Part shown: one piece after another, positions 19,777-31,265 of the stretch
Layout: each line of letters begins with the position of its first letter
How positions within the stretch are numbered: position 1 is the stretch's first letter
NCBI RefSeq assembly: GCF_023898315.1
Contig: NC_064617.1
Coordinates: 618,565,000-618,628,999, forward strand
Source: Schistocerca nitens
Taxonomy: Eukaryota > Arthropoda > Insecta > Orthoptera > Acrididae
DNA length: 64,000 nucleotides
Reading direction: 5' to 3'
The notes under the pieces: model-generated
What the model was told of the DNA's origin: nothing
Seen by the model: only the letters and a program-made list of their open reading frames with translations
Databases searched by the model: none
Made by a program: the position numbers and the translations under genes

Positions 19777-20957
19777 TTCTGTGTTCGACCATAATAAATT
19801 TCCTTGAGACAGGAAAGCTTCCGTCCACGAATCAGGAGCGTTCTACAAAGTCTCGCTCGTGCGGAACTCAGCTTGCCTTTTACTCGCATAATATCTTGCG
19901 AACTTTGGATCAAGGGAAACAGGCAGAGTCTATTTTCCTAGATTGCCTAAAAGCATTTGACACGGTACCCGTTTGTAGGTTGTTAACGAAGATACAAACA
20001 AGGTTCCTAGATATATGAGTGGCTCGAATACTTCTTGAGTAATAGAAACCAGGACGTTGTCTCGACGGCGAGTGACACAGAGACAAGGGTATCATCAGGA
20101 GTGCCCCAGTTAAGTGTGATAGCATCGCTGCTATTTTCAGTCTACATAAATTATCTGCTGGTCGATAGGCTGAGCAGCAGTCTGCGGTTGTTTGCTGATG
20201 ATGCTGTGCTGTATGTGGAGGTGTTATCGTTGAATGACTGTAGAAGGATACAAAACGACTTAGACAAAATTTGTAGTTGGTGTAATGAATGGCAGCTAGC
20301 TCTATATGTAAGATAAACAAACCCTTAATGCTCGAATACGCCCTTGGTAGTGTGCTGCTTGATACTATCACGTCGATTAAATATCTAGGTATAACTTTGC
20401 AAAACAATATAAAATGGAACGAGAATGCAAGAACTGTAGCATGGAAGGCGAATCGTCGACTTCGGTTCATTGGGATAATTTTAGCAAAGTGTAGCTCGTC
20501 TGTAAAGGAAACCTCATATAGGACCTAGTGTCAGAAATTTCTTAGTACTGATGGAGTGTTTGGGATCCGCACCAGGTCGGATGAAAGAAAGGAATCTAAA
20601 CAATTCACAGTCGGGCTGCTAGATTTGTTAACAGCAGATTCGATCCTCACGCGAGTATTACGGAGATGCTTCATGAAACAAATGGAAATCAGTGTGGGGG
20701 GAAGACAATATTCTTTCATGAAACAGCACTGAGATAATTTACAGAACTGCATGAATTCTACTGCCACCAACATTAACTTCCCGTAAGGATCACGAAGATA
20801 AGGAAAAGAAATTGCGTTCATACGGATGCAAATGGACAGACATGTTTTACCTCGCTTTATTCACAAGTGAAACAGGTAAGGAAATGACTAGTAGTGGTAC
20901 AGGGTATCCTCCGCCACGCACCATACGTTGGCTTGCGGAGTATCTATATTGACATGA
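19777..20957 (+). pseudogene. CR1/jockey-like LINE relic, RT to 3' end
   Basis: The plus strand encodes reverse transcriptase motifs in broken frames: FLDCLKAFDTVP near 19,940-19,970, SGVPQLSVIASLLFSVYIN near 20,095-20,150 and LRLFADDAVLYVEVLSLND near 20,185-20,240. FADD is the palm motif of non-LTR elements. Thumb-region sequence (SIKYLGITLQNNIKWNE, about 20,370-20,420) follows. The end reads GTACAGGGTATCCTCCGCC and GCTTGCGGAGTATCTATATT, the family's usual 3' UTR. Stops and frameshifts are frequent. The clade label (CR1 versus jockey) is uncertain. Confidence 0.88.
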
Positions 20958-21350
20958 AAGCACTCTTAGGTGAAGCGCTTAGCGCTGGAGAGGAACTGAT
21001 GGTGAGCAGCATCAAACCATTCAGAAGGTTGATGACCTAAGAAATCGAAGTAGAAAAGTATCAACAGTTCCTCTTTTTGGATGTGCTGATAACGAGCAAT
21101 GGTGAGAACGTGGGACACAGCATGTAACTGTCAAATCACCATCCGAGGCAGAAAAGACGAGTTATTATTAGGGACGAAAGACGAATCTGCGAACCGCAGC
21201 ATCTCTGCTGCATCGCCTGAAAATTCTGGGGGACAATGGGTACTCCACCAGTTTCAAGAAATGTGACGAAAACTAAAACTCTAAGAGGTGCACATCGGAA
21301 GAAGACACGTCTGGTACAGCCATTCTGCCATAACTTCTCAACATGACGGA
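20958..21350. other. No recognised gene
   Basis: Nothing recognisable here beyond short chance frames. Confidence 0.4.
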
Positions 21351-21352
21351 TA

Positions 21353-22440
21353 GAATCCATACTAATATTATAAATGCGAAAGTAACTCTGTTACCCTCTT
21401 ACGTTTAAAGAGATGAACCGATTTTTACAAAATTTCGTATGAAGCTAGCTTGAACGATGAGGAACAACATAGTATACTTACGAATGTGTGTAGTACAGCG
21501 TATTTATTGATTTGAACAGTATAACGTGAAATATGGAATAATAATTACTCTTTGAAGAAGCTATTTACTCTTAGACTTTCAAATTTTATCATATTTGTGA
21601 TAATGCTTTTATTGGTTGATATGTTCTACGTAATATAATTCAACGTAATCAATACAATGCTTATTCAGTTCTCAAAGCGTTTAATTCATTCTTCCATACT
21701 AATACCATTATTATCAATCGCGAAAGTAACTCCGTCATGTTTTCACGACTGTACCTGTGAACCGATTCCGATGAAATTTGGTACAGAGGCAGCCTGAAGA
21801 GCATAGGATACTTTATAAAGTTTTCTTTTTTTGGGTATTATTAAAATTTTTGAATACGGTATACGTGAGTGTGATGCAGACGACGCTGGCTCGATGGTCG
21901 GCGACTCAGTGTTTATAGATTATTCCATGACAGTGCACACCTAATGCTATTGTGCGCGTGGTTTATGATATTGAGTTGCTACACCACCTGGCATGACTGG
22001 AGAGTTTTGGTAAAGACGCAACAGTAAAATCGGACAGTAATACCGACAACCATAATTAAAACTAATAGAATAAGTATCGCAAACGTTAGTCTGATTTAGC
22101 GCACAATTCTAAGAGAGCTCAAGCTCTGAAAGTTACTCGAATCCAACAAACCTCAGAGCAATCTCATGTCTGCCTGAACTTGGATGCAACGTTAGGCGAC
22201 CTTAAGAAGTCTCAAGCCCGTCGCATTTTAGACGCGGAGGGTCTCTTATAGCTTCCAAGATGCTTGAAGACTCACAACTATGGCACGACAAAAAGATAGT
22301 CACACCTTTCAATATGGAGCGGGAGAGGCTTTTGGTGACGCTGCGTACTGAGGCTGATCTAGGTGAGCCAGAGCAACACGTAAAAATTCTACTTCTGCAC
22401 TAATGTAATTGAGGCAGTTTTTAAATTAGAAAATATAATG
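21353..22440 (+). repeat. Dispersed repeat region, possibly Helitron-like
   Basis: Two related segments, at about 21,355-21,480 and 21,695-21,850, share CCATACTAAT, CGAAAGTAACTC and GAACCGATT words. Such sequence is widespread in insects, and I associate it with Helitron-type termini, but from memory only. Further on (about 22,080-22,250) a plus-strand frame is rich in Arg, Lys, Ser and Gln. I see no Rep or helicase motif and no terminal hairpin, so the class is a guess. Confidence 0.3.
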
Positions 22441-22536
22441 CAGGCTTTCAGATTCGGCAAAAAAAAAAAAAAAAGGTTCCACATGAGGTGGTAAATGTGA
22501 CGTACAATATAAATGGTCATGCCTTCCCACTCTGTC

Positions 22537-22729
22537 GCCGGCCGCGGTGGCCGAGAGGTTCTAGGCGCTCAGTCCGGAACCGTGCAACTGCTACGGTCGC
22601 AGGTTCGAATCCTGCCTCGGGCATGGATGTGTGTGATGTCCTCAGGTTACTTAGGTTTAAGTAGTTCTAAGTTCTAGGGGACTGATGACCACAGATGTTA
22701 AGTCTCATAGTGCTCAGAGCCATTTTGAA
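22537..22729 (+). mobile_element. tRNA-derived SINE, type A
   Basis: The head GCCGGCCGCGGTGGCCGAG and GGTTCGAATCCTGCCTCGGG is followed by the standard body ending AGAGCCATTTTGAA. An imperfect target duplication CCTTCCCAC lies on both sides (from about 22,522 and 22,730). Confidence 0.93.
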
Positions 22730-22739
22730 CCTTCCCACC

Positions 22740-23532
22740 CGAGACAGCTCTAGTTAGCTAACCCTTTCCTGTATTATCGTAACTAATCGGCGCCTAGAAT
22801 TTCATACTACCCGTTTTCTGCGAATCTCTCGCAGATATTGTTCCTTGAAGGAGTTCTGCTAGCGCGATGGGTTCTTCAGAAGATGCAGCAGGGTACTTGC
22901 GATTATAAGTGGACATGCGAATTGCTAGTTTATCTGAAGTAAAAATACTACTTTAAAACAGCAGTAATTTACTAATTTGAAACGAGTCATCTCAAAATAT
23001 TACTAATTTTAGAGAGCATGGTAAAGCCGACTGTCGTTTAAAGGCAGGTCCCGAGCACATCATATCACCAGCTGGTGAGATTAGGGTGCAGCCAAAGTCT
23101 CCTGCTTACGTCGTGAAAACTTTTTCTCTCTTCGTAAATATTGGGTAACTTAAAAATATTCATCTGTGTACTGAATTAATTGGTTTACTGCATAGTGATA
23201 TTATGGTATTAAAGCCCTGATGATTCATAGTTTTCACCTAGTATTTATTATGGCAAAAGTAAACTTTAATAACTAAAACTGAATAAAGAAATTCTGGGTG
23301 TCGCACCAGAGCACTCGTAGTGCCCGTAGGTACTGGCTGCCTAGCAAAATTCACTCTCAAGGCTCCCATACTTCTCCAGTTCCAATGGTTCAGTACCGAG
23401 CCATATGGTCCACTCGTCAGCATTTCTACTCGCTACTGTCGTACTCTACAGTTCTGTTTAAGGTAGGGAAATGCTTCTGCTATCTGTTGAGTTCTAGTAA
23501 ACGTAAAATTTAGAAAACAAAATACGTTAAAA
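22740..23532 (+). repeat. Diverged ~0.8-kb direct repeat, copy 1
   Basis: This segment aligns along its length with 26,910-27,737. Shared landmarks include GAGAGCATGGTAA, TTTGTGTACTGAATTAA-like sequence, TATTAAAGCC and GTAAAATTTAGAAAA. Divergence looks like roughly a quarter of sites. It has no coding capacity. It could be an old LTR pair, a segmental duplication or two copies of an unnamed dispersed repeat. Confidence 0.75.
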
Positions 23533-23859
23533 AATAGGAGGAACATCACACATCCCCTTTGGTGTCTTCTTTTCACAACTGGGGTTTTCCGAAACAATCA
23601 GAATTGGCCCTTACATCTTCCTATGCAATAAAATTAAGTTTTTTTTCAAACTTCACAAACAGATGTACTATGTCATGCCCCGTACTAAACATTTTTTTCG
23701 GTATTTACCAAAAAATAAACAGTTTTTACAGGTTTATATAACTATCAAAAGCATATTGATTATCAGTTTCTTAGCATCCACAGAACATTCTCATTCCATT
23801 TCTCATGCTCTTGTACCATCTATACCCATCGCAAATTTTAATATGATAAGTAGTGAATA
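23533..23859. other. No recognised gene
   Basis: AT-rich, with T and A runs. I see nothing I can support. Confidence 0.4.
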
Positions 23860-23867
23860 CAAAGTAA

Positions 23868-24076
23868 CGCCGCGCGGGGTAGCCGCACGGTCAGGGGCGC
23901 CTCCTTAGGTTTGCGCAGCTCCCCCCGTCGGACGTTCGAGTACTCCTCGGGCGTGAATGTGTGTGTTGTCCTTATAATAAGTTAGTTTAAGTTAAATTAA
24001 GTACTGCGTAAGCCTAGGGACCGATGATCTCTGCAGTTTGGTCCCATAGGAACTTCCCACACATTTCCAAAATTTC
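23868..24076 (+). mobile_element. tRNA-derived SINE, type B (diverged)
   Basis: The head GCCGCGCGGGGTAGCCGCAC and the B-box-like GTTCGAGTACTCC resemble the second SINE type, seen better at 40,479. The tail contains GGTCCCATAGGAACTTCCCA. An 8-bp duplication CAAAGTAA flanks it (23,860-23,867 and 24,077-24,084). This copy is more decayed than the type A copies. Confidence 0.8.
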
Positions 24077-24084
24077 CAAAGTAA

Positions 24085-25205
24085 TGTAGAAAATGCCATA
24101 CCTTACATTTAGCTTTCAAGACAATGAACACAAGATTTGAAATATTCTCTTCAAACAGAATTGTTTGATGGTAATATTTAGTGATATATCCGTTCATTAA
24201 ATGTATACAGCCAAAATGAAATATTTCACTCATATTTTTCTGTGGACTGGTTACTGTGCGACAGAACCCATAAAAGCTTGTTTAACATTTTAGCATAACA
24301 TAAACACAAATATAAAAATTGATGCCTTTATTAGCGACTTATCATCGCTCCAGATTCTCAGTTACACAACATACGGGATATTTATTCTCGTTTTACTCTA
24401 TAATAGCACCTCGAGTCTATCGCACACTTTTAACAACAAGTTATAACTCGACTGCCATTCTTTTATGTCAAATACCACAGGGACCTAATCTTTATTTCAA
24501 CCATGTTTCACTCGTTTATCGAATCTACTGATCCTGTGGGCTGCGGTCCCACTATGCTTCATTGATGGCAGCCACCATTTACACAGTGTCGACGGTGTCT
24601 TTTTCATTAGTGGCTGAGCCTCTGGTTTAATTTTTAGCTCCTATCATTTTGTTATCATGGCTCCAAATTTCTCGTCATTCCAGGCATCGTCAATTTTATT
24701 ATGGTTACATATAACTAAGAAATATGGTTTGGACTCCACTTACTAACAAGCTTTTACTTTTTCCATACTATCTGTACAATATTAACTATTTTCTTTCTCT
24801 GGCCAGATGGCACACAAATGTTTTTCAGCTTTCCAAATAATTAAATAATGAATCTTCTCCCTTTGGAAATTGAATCATATTCTTCAGTTAAACTATTTCA
24901 TAATAAAGCAGAACCCGTTACAAAACAATCATACTTAGAAAATCACGTTTAAAAACATCCCTTAACATGAGTGCTATTTGTAGTTTCAGTTTACAAACAC
25001 CTCGTACAGTGGCGAATCCCTGTTTACGTCACCTTATCATTCCTTTGCATGTCGGCCCTGACATCTGGTCGCCACCTGTCGAGAGGCCATTAACCCCGGA
25101 CGGCTCATCTTTCCCTGTGCTACGCCACACCTCACCCTCCGCTCACTTCACTCAGGCGGCGTCGAGTATGTTGACAAACGTTTCATAAAAAACATTATCA
25201 TACTG
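24085..25205. other. No recognised gene
   Basis: AT-rich sequence with only short frames and no motif I recognise. Confidence 0.45.
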
Positions 25206-25207
25206 TA

Positions 25208-26518
25208 CAGGGCGTATCAAAAACCATCATCCAATTTAAAAAATCATAACTAATATGTTATTTGAGATATACGAACAATGTACTGTCGGAAAGAGCAAAC
25301 TCTGGAGTTTTACATGGTTCCCGCTAGGTAGCAGCAGTGTGCGCCCACTTCAGTTCTAGTAAAAATCTGTCGGGACAACAGAAAGCGTTTTATGTTTTAC
25401 GCAGTGAGGGTCAATAATAACTGTTCAGCGTGAGTTTCGTACTATGTACGGTGTTGAACCTCCTACAGCACAGAACATTAGACGGTGGCATGAACAATTC
25501 TAAGAAACAGGTTGATTTTGAAAGGGCAAATCGCCGGACCGCCCCCATGTGTCTGACACATACGTCGAACGCATCCGCCATAGTTCCACAAGAAGTCCGG
25601 AGAAATCCGTTCGCCTTGCAGCCCGAGGGTTCAACGAGCCCCGACGTCCGTCTGGCGTGTGTTGTATCGACGTTTACTCATGAAACCATAGAAAATTCAG
25701 CTAATGCAAGCTCTTCGACAAGGTGACAAATAACAAAGTGTGGAGGTCTGTTTTTTCGTTCTTGGCAAGATGGAGGATGACAGTTTTCTTCCACGTTTAG
25801 TGTTTAGTGACGAGGTAACATTCCATTTAAATGGAAAAGGTGAACCATGAGAATATGGGGTACGGAACAACCACATGAAGTTGTGCAATATGAGAGGGAC
25901 TCTCCAATATTTAATGTGTTCTGTGCAATTTCATGGGAAAGGTGTATGGTCCATTTTTATTTGCCGAGAACATTGTTACAGGAAGCACATATCTCGATAG
26001 GCTTGAGAACTTTCTTTTCCCACAGTTGGCGATTGATTTGAACGACTTCATTTGCTAAGAGGATGGGACACCGCCACTCTGGCATCTGGGAGTGAGAGAA
26101 TGTTTAAATCATAGGATTACTGAACGATGGAAGGGTCGCACTGGACCAAATGATTCAGGTTTACATTACTGGCCTCCATGTCACCGGACCTGACTGTATG
26201 TGATTATTTCTTGTGGGGGTTTATAAAAGACTCTGTATATGTTCCTCCATTACCAACAACAATGCATGAACTGAGACATTGCATAACAGTAGCTGTGGAA
26301 GCTGTAACTGAAGACGTGCTCGTTGCAGAGTGGGAACAATCTGAATACCGCATTGACATACGCCGTGCGTCTAAAGGGGGCGTATTGAACGCCTATGAAA
26401 AGGTCCGAAAAAAACTTTTTGAGTTTCCGTTCGTCAAAAAACAAAATTCATTGTATATGTTTACTAGTTTCAGAAATATAGGCGTGCCAAATCGGATGAT
26501 TCTTTTTGATACTCCCTG
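25208..26518 (+). mobile_element. Mariner-like DNA transposon, decayed
   Basis: The 30-bp terminal inverted repeats match at 26 positions. The left begins CAGGGCGTATCAAAAA and the right, reverse-complemented, begins CAGGGAGTATCAAAAA. TA dinucleotides flank both ends (25,206-25,207 and 26,519-26,520), as expected for TA target duplication in the Tc1/mariner superfamily. The 1,311-bp length is typical. Confidence 0.9.
25440..26440 (+). pseudogene. Transposase pseudogene of the mariner-like element
   Basis: Fragments in changing plus-strand frames recall a family of arthropod transposases with an N-terminal DUF4817-type helix-turn-helix (name from memory). These include GVEPPTAQNIRRWHEQF (about 25,450), then VRIWGTEQPH-like sequence (about 25,850), VYGPFLFAENIVTG (about 25,950) and PDLTVCDYFLWGFIKD followed by VYVPPLP (about 26,190). 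The last motif marks the end of the DDE/D core. Several stops and frameshifts make it nonfunctional. Confidence 0.85.
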
Positions 26519-26520
26519 TA

Positions 26521-26909
26521 TTATGTATTCTTGAGGATTCACTCGCAAAATGTTCGTAATCCATGGACACAATTTAACTTTTCCACGAAACGAAGTTATT
26601 GCGTTTCGCGATACGCTATCTACGCTCGGCGAGGCACACAATTTTAACTCGATGTTGCTAACCGCAAACTGCAAATTTCGGTGACTTCCATCTGAAGGCT
26701 CAGTTCCAGCATCTCTTCCTGACAAACCTGGTTTCAAACAGCTTTTTCTACTCTTCACATCGGTTTTTCAGCAGAATAGTTTCTCGGCGCAAACCATCCC
26801 CAGTATTGGGATTCCCTGTGAGAAATCCCCTCGCTGTTCTACACTGAAACAAAAGTTTTTCAGCTTTTTCCACGATTCCACAGAAAGTGGTATACGTGAC
26901 GTACTGCAT
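26521..26909. other. No recognised gene
   Basis: Nothing recognised between the mariner-like element and the second copy of the ~0.8-kb repeat. Confidence 0.4.
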
Positions 26910-27737
26910 AACTGGCTAAACCTTCCCTACGCTAGGTAACCTAACTCCTCCCTTGACTATCTTAATAAATCGTCACGAAGGATTTCCTCCTACCTGTTTT
27001 ATACGAATCTATCGCGGATTTTGTCCCTTGAAATAGTTCTGGTAGCTCACTGGATGCATCAGAAGATGCAAACCGGATACGTGTGGCTATAAGTGGACGT
27101 GTGGACAGCTAATTTATTTGAAACAAGTTCCAGGACGCCATTATGAAGCTTTAATTAGCAAGCACCGCAGTAACAATTTAGTCTTCGTAAACGATTCATC
27201 TCAAAAAGTTAATAAATTTCGAGAGCATGGTAATGCAGAATATCACAAAAGAACAGGCTCTGAATACATTTTATCGCCGACTGCCGAGATTTACGCACGG
27301 CCGAAATATCTTGCTTACACCATAAAACTTCGTAAATCTCCGTACATCTTTCGTAATTCAACAGCATTCATTTGTGTACTGAATTAACTGGTTTGCTGCA
27401 CAGCGTTGTTGCAGTATTAAAGCCTTGACGACCTATAGTCTACTCCTAGTATTTTCTGTGTCAAAAGTGAGTAAAATTTAATAAAGAAAATTCTTAGTTC
27501 CGAGTCAGAACGGTTGAGGTTCACTGTCAAGCAAGATTCATTCTCAAGGCATGCATACTTTTCCCCAATCCCATGATTCATTCTCGGTCCATGTGATCCA
27601 TTAGTCACAAATACCTTTGAAGGAACGAGCTTCCTACTCGCTGCCATCGTATACTGCAGCACTGCTAAATGCAGCGAATAACTTCTGCTATCTGTTGCGT
27701 TCTAGTAGACGTAAAATTTAGAAAATAAAATACATTA
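26910..27737 (+). repeat. Diverged ~0.8-kb direct repeat, copy 2
   Basis: Homologous in the same orientation to 22,740-23,532. Shared landmarks include CGAGAGCATGGTAATGC, GTACTGAATTAA, GCAGTATTAAAGCC and GACGTAAAATTTAGAAAA. About 3.4 kb separates the copies. Confidence 0.75.
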
Positions 27738-27960
27738 CCGAAGCAGCCTCACACTGTAGGTATGATAACGCGCCTACTCGTCATCACCGACTTCGCCCAA
27801 ATTTATGGTATATGCAGGGCCTGGCCAGAAACGAAAGGTGACACGAGTGGGAGATGTAAAATTAAGAGTCCTGCATGACCGAGTAAGCGAGCACAAAATA
27901 CGAGATGCGGCGAGCACACCCTAACTGGATAGGCTGCCCGCACAAGTTATAGTGCCCGAG

Positions 27961-28286
27961 CATAGATGCCGTGACCGAATACGTAGCACGAACTTCGAAC
28001 ACATTACACGTGTCCATTATCCGTGTGAGACTGCAGCCAGTACGGGCTTCTCATTTATGGTGTGTCTCTCTTTGTAATCATGCAGCGCGAGGAAGCCAGT
28101 GCAATAAGACGTAAGATTGAAACCATAGATGCCGTGACCGAATACGTAGCACGAACTTCGAACACATTACACGTGTCCATTATCCGTGTGAGACTGCAGC
28201 CAGTACGGGCTTCTCATTTATGGTGTGTCTCTCTTTGTAATCATGCAGCGCGAGGAAGCCAGTGCAGTAAGACGTAAGATTGAAAC
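27961..28286 (+). repeat. 163-bp tandem duplication at the 5' end of the hAT pseudogene
   Basis: A 163-bp unit beginning CATAGATGCCGTGACCG is present twice in tandem (27,961-28,123 and 28,124-28,286), almost identical (for example GTGCAATAAG versus GTGCAGTAAG). Each copy includes the ATG that opens the transposase frame (MQREEAS), at 28,080 and 28,243. The high identity points to a recent duplication. Confidence 0.93.
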
Positions 28287-30281
28287 CAATGTTTACACAT
28301 TGAAGAAACGGGAAGGTCTAATAAGGCAAGTATGGAGTACATTTCTGTTGGTCGTAGACGAAAACAGTGCGTCTACTGGGTACGTACCGTGCATAAACTG
28401 CTCGACATTATTGTGTTTCCAGTCGGGAACCACTCATTTAAAGAAACGTAGTTGCAAGAAAGCTCACAAACATACAGCTCCTTCAGGGATACCGGCATTA
28501 ATAAAAAATAATATTACAGCAAAGCGTGTTGCAATGTGTGCTAAAGAACTTTTAATGCTGTTTCCGGTAAAGCTTTCAGAGAACCAGGCCAAGAATTAAT
28601 ACAGCTAGGTGCGCATTATGGAGAAGTTAACGTGGCAAATGTCATACCACATCCCTCTACAATAAGTAGACATGTCAAAGAACAATCTGATGCAATACGA
28701 AACAGCATAATGCCTTCTGTTATTGTTGAAGTTATTAACAAAACATGTGCTGCGAGAGTTGATATGTGGACTTATTCGCATAATCAAGTGCACTATTTGA
28801 CGCCTACAACACATTACATTAACACAGACTGGTCTCTTGTAAACAATGTTTTATTTACAACAAAATTATCGGACGTTAAGAAGACGGGAGTAAATATTAT
28901 GAAATAAATTGAAGAGAGGATGGCTGATTTGGACATTTCGCCGGCCATGTTGCACAGTTTTGTATTTGTCTGCGACCGGGGCGCCAATGTAATAAAGGCT
29001 TTGGAAAATCACGAAAGGATTCCTTGTGCTGCTCATTGTATAACTACAGCACTTAGCCATTATTTCGATGAAGATAACTTCTTGTTAAATCATGCCCCGA
29101 ACTTCGCATCAACAATAAATACTGCAAAATGCATTGTAAGGTACATTAAGAAAAGTGGCCTCTGCTCGTCTTTGAAATCATCGTTGAAACAATAGATCTG
29201 CACACGCTGGAACAGCTTGTACACTATGCTGGAATCCTTACACACTCAGTATAACGAAGTTGCTGCTTTGCTGGCGGAATAGGACTCCGCTTACAGATTG
29301 CAAGGATATGATAATGGGCCTGCAGGAAAAATTGATTATTTTCTGAGACCACTTAAAGAGGCTACAGATGAATTAGAATCCGAAAAAGAACCGACAATCC
29401 AGTTAGTACTTCTTTGGTTTCACATACTGCTACAAATTTGCAGTCTCAATGACACTGACTGTCAGATGAGTAATTACTGCAGTTAAAAGCACTGTTTCAT
29501 TATGAAACGCGATAGATTTATAATTAACTAGCGTAATTGATGTGTACTAACAGATAAGTATTTTTTGACAGGAGGTACAGAGGATTAAAAATCAAGCCTT
29601 GACTTTCGTTTGTAAGAAGACTGTGATCATTTCGAGACATAAAATTGCTGTTTCTTTCGCCGTCTTTCCGTGATCTTAATATACTTGAAATAAATGAAAA
29701 GCAGGAAATTCTTAGCAATGTGCGACAAATGTGTGCTACTTACGCAGGTACAACATGCAATCATTAACATAATCGTTTTTGCATAATTAGTGGATAGTGT
29801 ATTATAGAGAAACGGGGAAGTTATAATTCGTATAATATTTCATTAACGTAAAACACCTCGTTTTTACGGGAACGTTTCGATGACTTCCACATCAGTTGTG
29901 TATTACTTGTCTCTTTTGTTTATTATCATAGATCCTTCACGCGCTGTTTCATCACCACCCAGAAAGAGAGATCTTTTCAAGGAATGGAGGAACAACAGAT
30001 CATCCGCAGCAGGTGAAGTAGATCTCTACATTTTAATGCACCCCGGAGATGATGATGACATCTTAGAGTGGTGGAGCAGACATGAAACAGGTCTGCCAGG
30101 CCTGGCTGCAGTTGCAAGATGTATTTTATGTATCCCAGCAACAAGCGCACCTAGGGAAAGATGCTTTGGTAAAGCCGGCATGTTACTAACAAATCGCCGC
30201 AGCGAATTAAATTCGGAACGCGTTAGTGATATGCGGCTGATCAACAATAACTACAATTTTGTTTCTGTTGCAAGCAAGTGA
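28243..30281 (+). pseudogene. hAT-family transposase pseudogene (ZBED type)
   Basis: Successive plus-strand frames carry hAT landmarks in order. A BED zinc-finger region (VPCINCSTLLCFQSG, then THLKKRSC; about 28,390-28,460) comes first. Central transposase core follows: HPSTISRHVKEQ about 28,650, CAARVDMWTYSHNQVHYL about 28,750 and CDRGANVIKALENHERIPC-like sequence about 28,970. A C-terminal dimerisation domain (DILEWWSRHETGLPGLA about 30,055, then PATSAPRERCFGKAGMLLTN about 30,140) closes it. The order and span match hAT elements. Stops, frameshifts and an AT-rich noncoding insertion at about 29,490-29,880 show decay. I could not identify terminal inverted repeats. Confidence 0.9.
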
Positions 30282-30552
30282 AAAGTATGACAAGTTACGT
30301 CTGTAAATGTGTAATGTTCTTTGTATGCTTTCTTTATGAAGATGGTTGTCTTCTAGATTACAGGGACAGCACTTATTTATGTTTCCTATTAATGAAAGGA
30401 AAAATATATCTTCTGTTTCGAAATGAGACTCGTCTTCTGTCCGCGATTGTATTGAAATAACATTTTACTTTCCAAGTGGTTAGCTGTGTCACGTACCCTT
30501 TCTTGGAAACGTTACCTTTGTATTAAAAGAGAGAGAGACAGAGACAAATACA
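30282..30552. other. No recognised gene
   Basis: This may be the 3' noncoding remainder of the hAT element. I see no clear terminal repeat. Confidence 0.35.
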
Positions 30553-30553
30553 T

Positions 30554-30611
<58 letters not shown>
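30553..30611. repeat. (TG)n(AG)n compound microsatellite
   Basis: About 25 bases of TG repeats run directly into about 34 bases of AG repeats. Confidence 0.95.
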
Positions 30612-30619
<8 letters not shown>

Positions 30620-30832
30620 GCGTTGGATTTGTGGAGTACTGTGCAGAGAGCCGGGGCGAGGCGAGGCGAGGTGAGACGTCAGCGGTGACCGGTCATGCTC
30701 GGTTGTCCGCGTGTCCGGAATCCGGACAACAGACATGGGGCGACCGAGGCGAATCGTGTGAGCCCGGACACGAGCGGCTCGGTTCCCACGTCAACAGTCT
30801 AGCCGTGACCGGTCAAACATAGAGCGTTGCAG
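30612..30832. other. GC-rich stretch of unknown origin
   Basis: A GC-rich stretch with repeated GAGGCGAGGCGAGG-like words and two GTGACCGGTCA motifs (about 30,685 and 30,804). It contrasts with the AT-rich surroundings. I see no gene. Confidence 0.5.
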
Positions 30833-30843
30833 CACTCTAATGT

Positions 30844-31254
30844 AAAATGGTTCAAATGACTCTGAGCACTATGGGACTTAACATCTGAGGTCATCAGTCC
30901 TCTAGAACTTAGAACTACTTAAACCTAACTAACCTAAGGACATCACACACATCCATGCCCGAGCCAGGATTCGAACCTGGCCGGCCGAAGTGGCCGTGCG
31001 GTTAAAGGCGCTGCAGTCTGGAACCGCAAGACCGCTACGGTCGCAGGTTCGAATCCTGCCTCGGGCATGGTTGTTTGTGATGTCCTTAGGTTGGTTGGGT
31101 TTAACTAGTTCTAAGTTCTAGGGGACTAATGACCTCAGCAGTTGAGTCCCATAGTGCTCAGAGCCATTTGAACCATTTGATTCGAACCTGTGACCGTAGT
31201 GGTCGCGCGGTTCCAGACTGAAGCGCCTACAATCGCACGGGCACACCGGCCGGC
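30844..31254 (-). mobile_element. tRNA-derived SINE type A (minus), interrupted by a second SINE
   Basis: The SINE runs on the minus strand from a GCCGGCCGG head at 31,254 to its AAAATGGTTCAAATG tail at 30,844. An 11-bp target duplication CACTCTAATGT flanks it at 30,833-30,843 and 31,255-31,265. Another SINE of the same family in the opposite orientation sits inside it (30,980-31,178). Confidence 0.93.
30980..31178 (+). mobile_element. tRNA-derived SINE type A, nested inside a SINE
   Basis: A full plus-strand copy runs from GCCGGCCGAAGTGGCCGTG to GAGCCATTTGAACCATTT. It is inserted in the B-box of the outer copy, with a 12-bp target duplication GATTCGAACCTG at 30,968-30,979 and 31,179-31,190. 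Confidence 0.93.
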
Positions 31255-31265
31255 CACTCTAATGT

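Noticed and set aside
22460-22474. Poly-A run as a LINE or SINE tail
   Set aside because: No element body with a matching 3' end precedes it, and the SINE downstream has its own boundaries.
30553-30611. CRISPR-like or regulatory repeat array
   Set aside because: Simple TG/AG microsatellite in a eukaryotic context.
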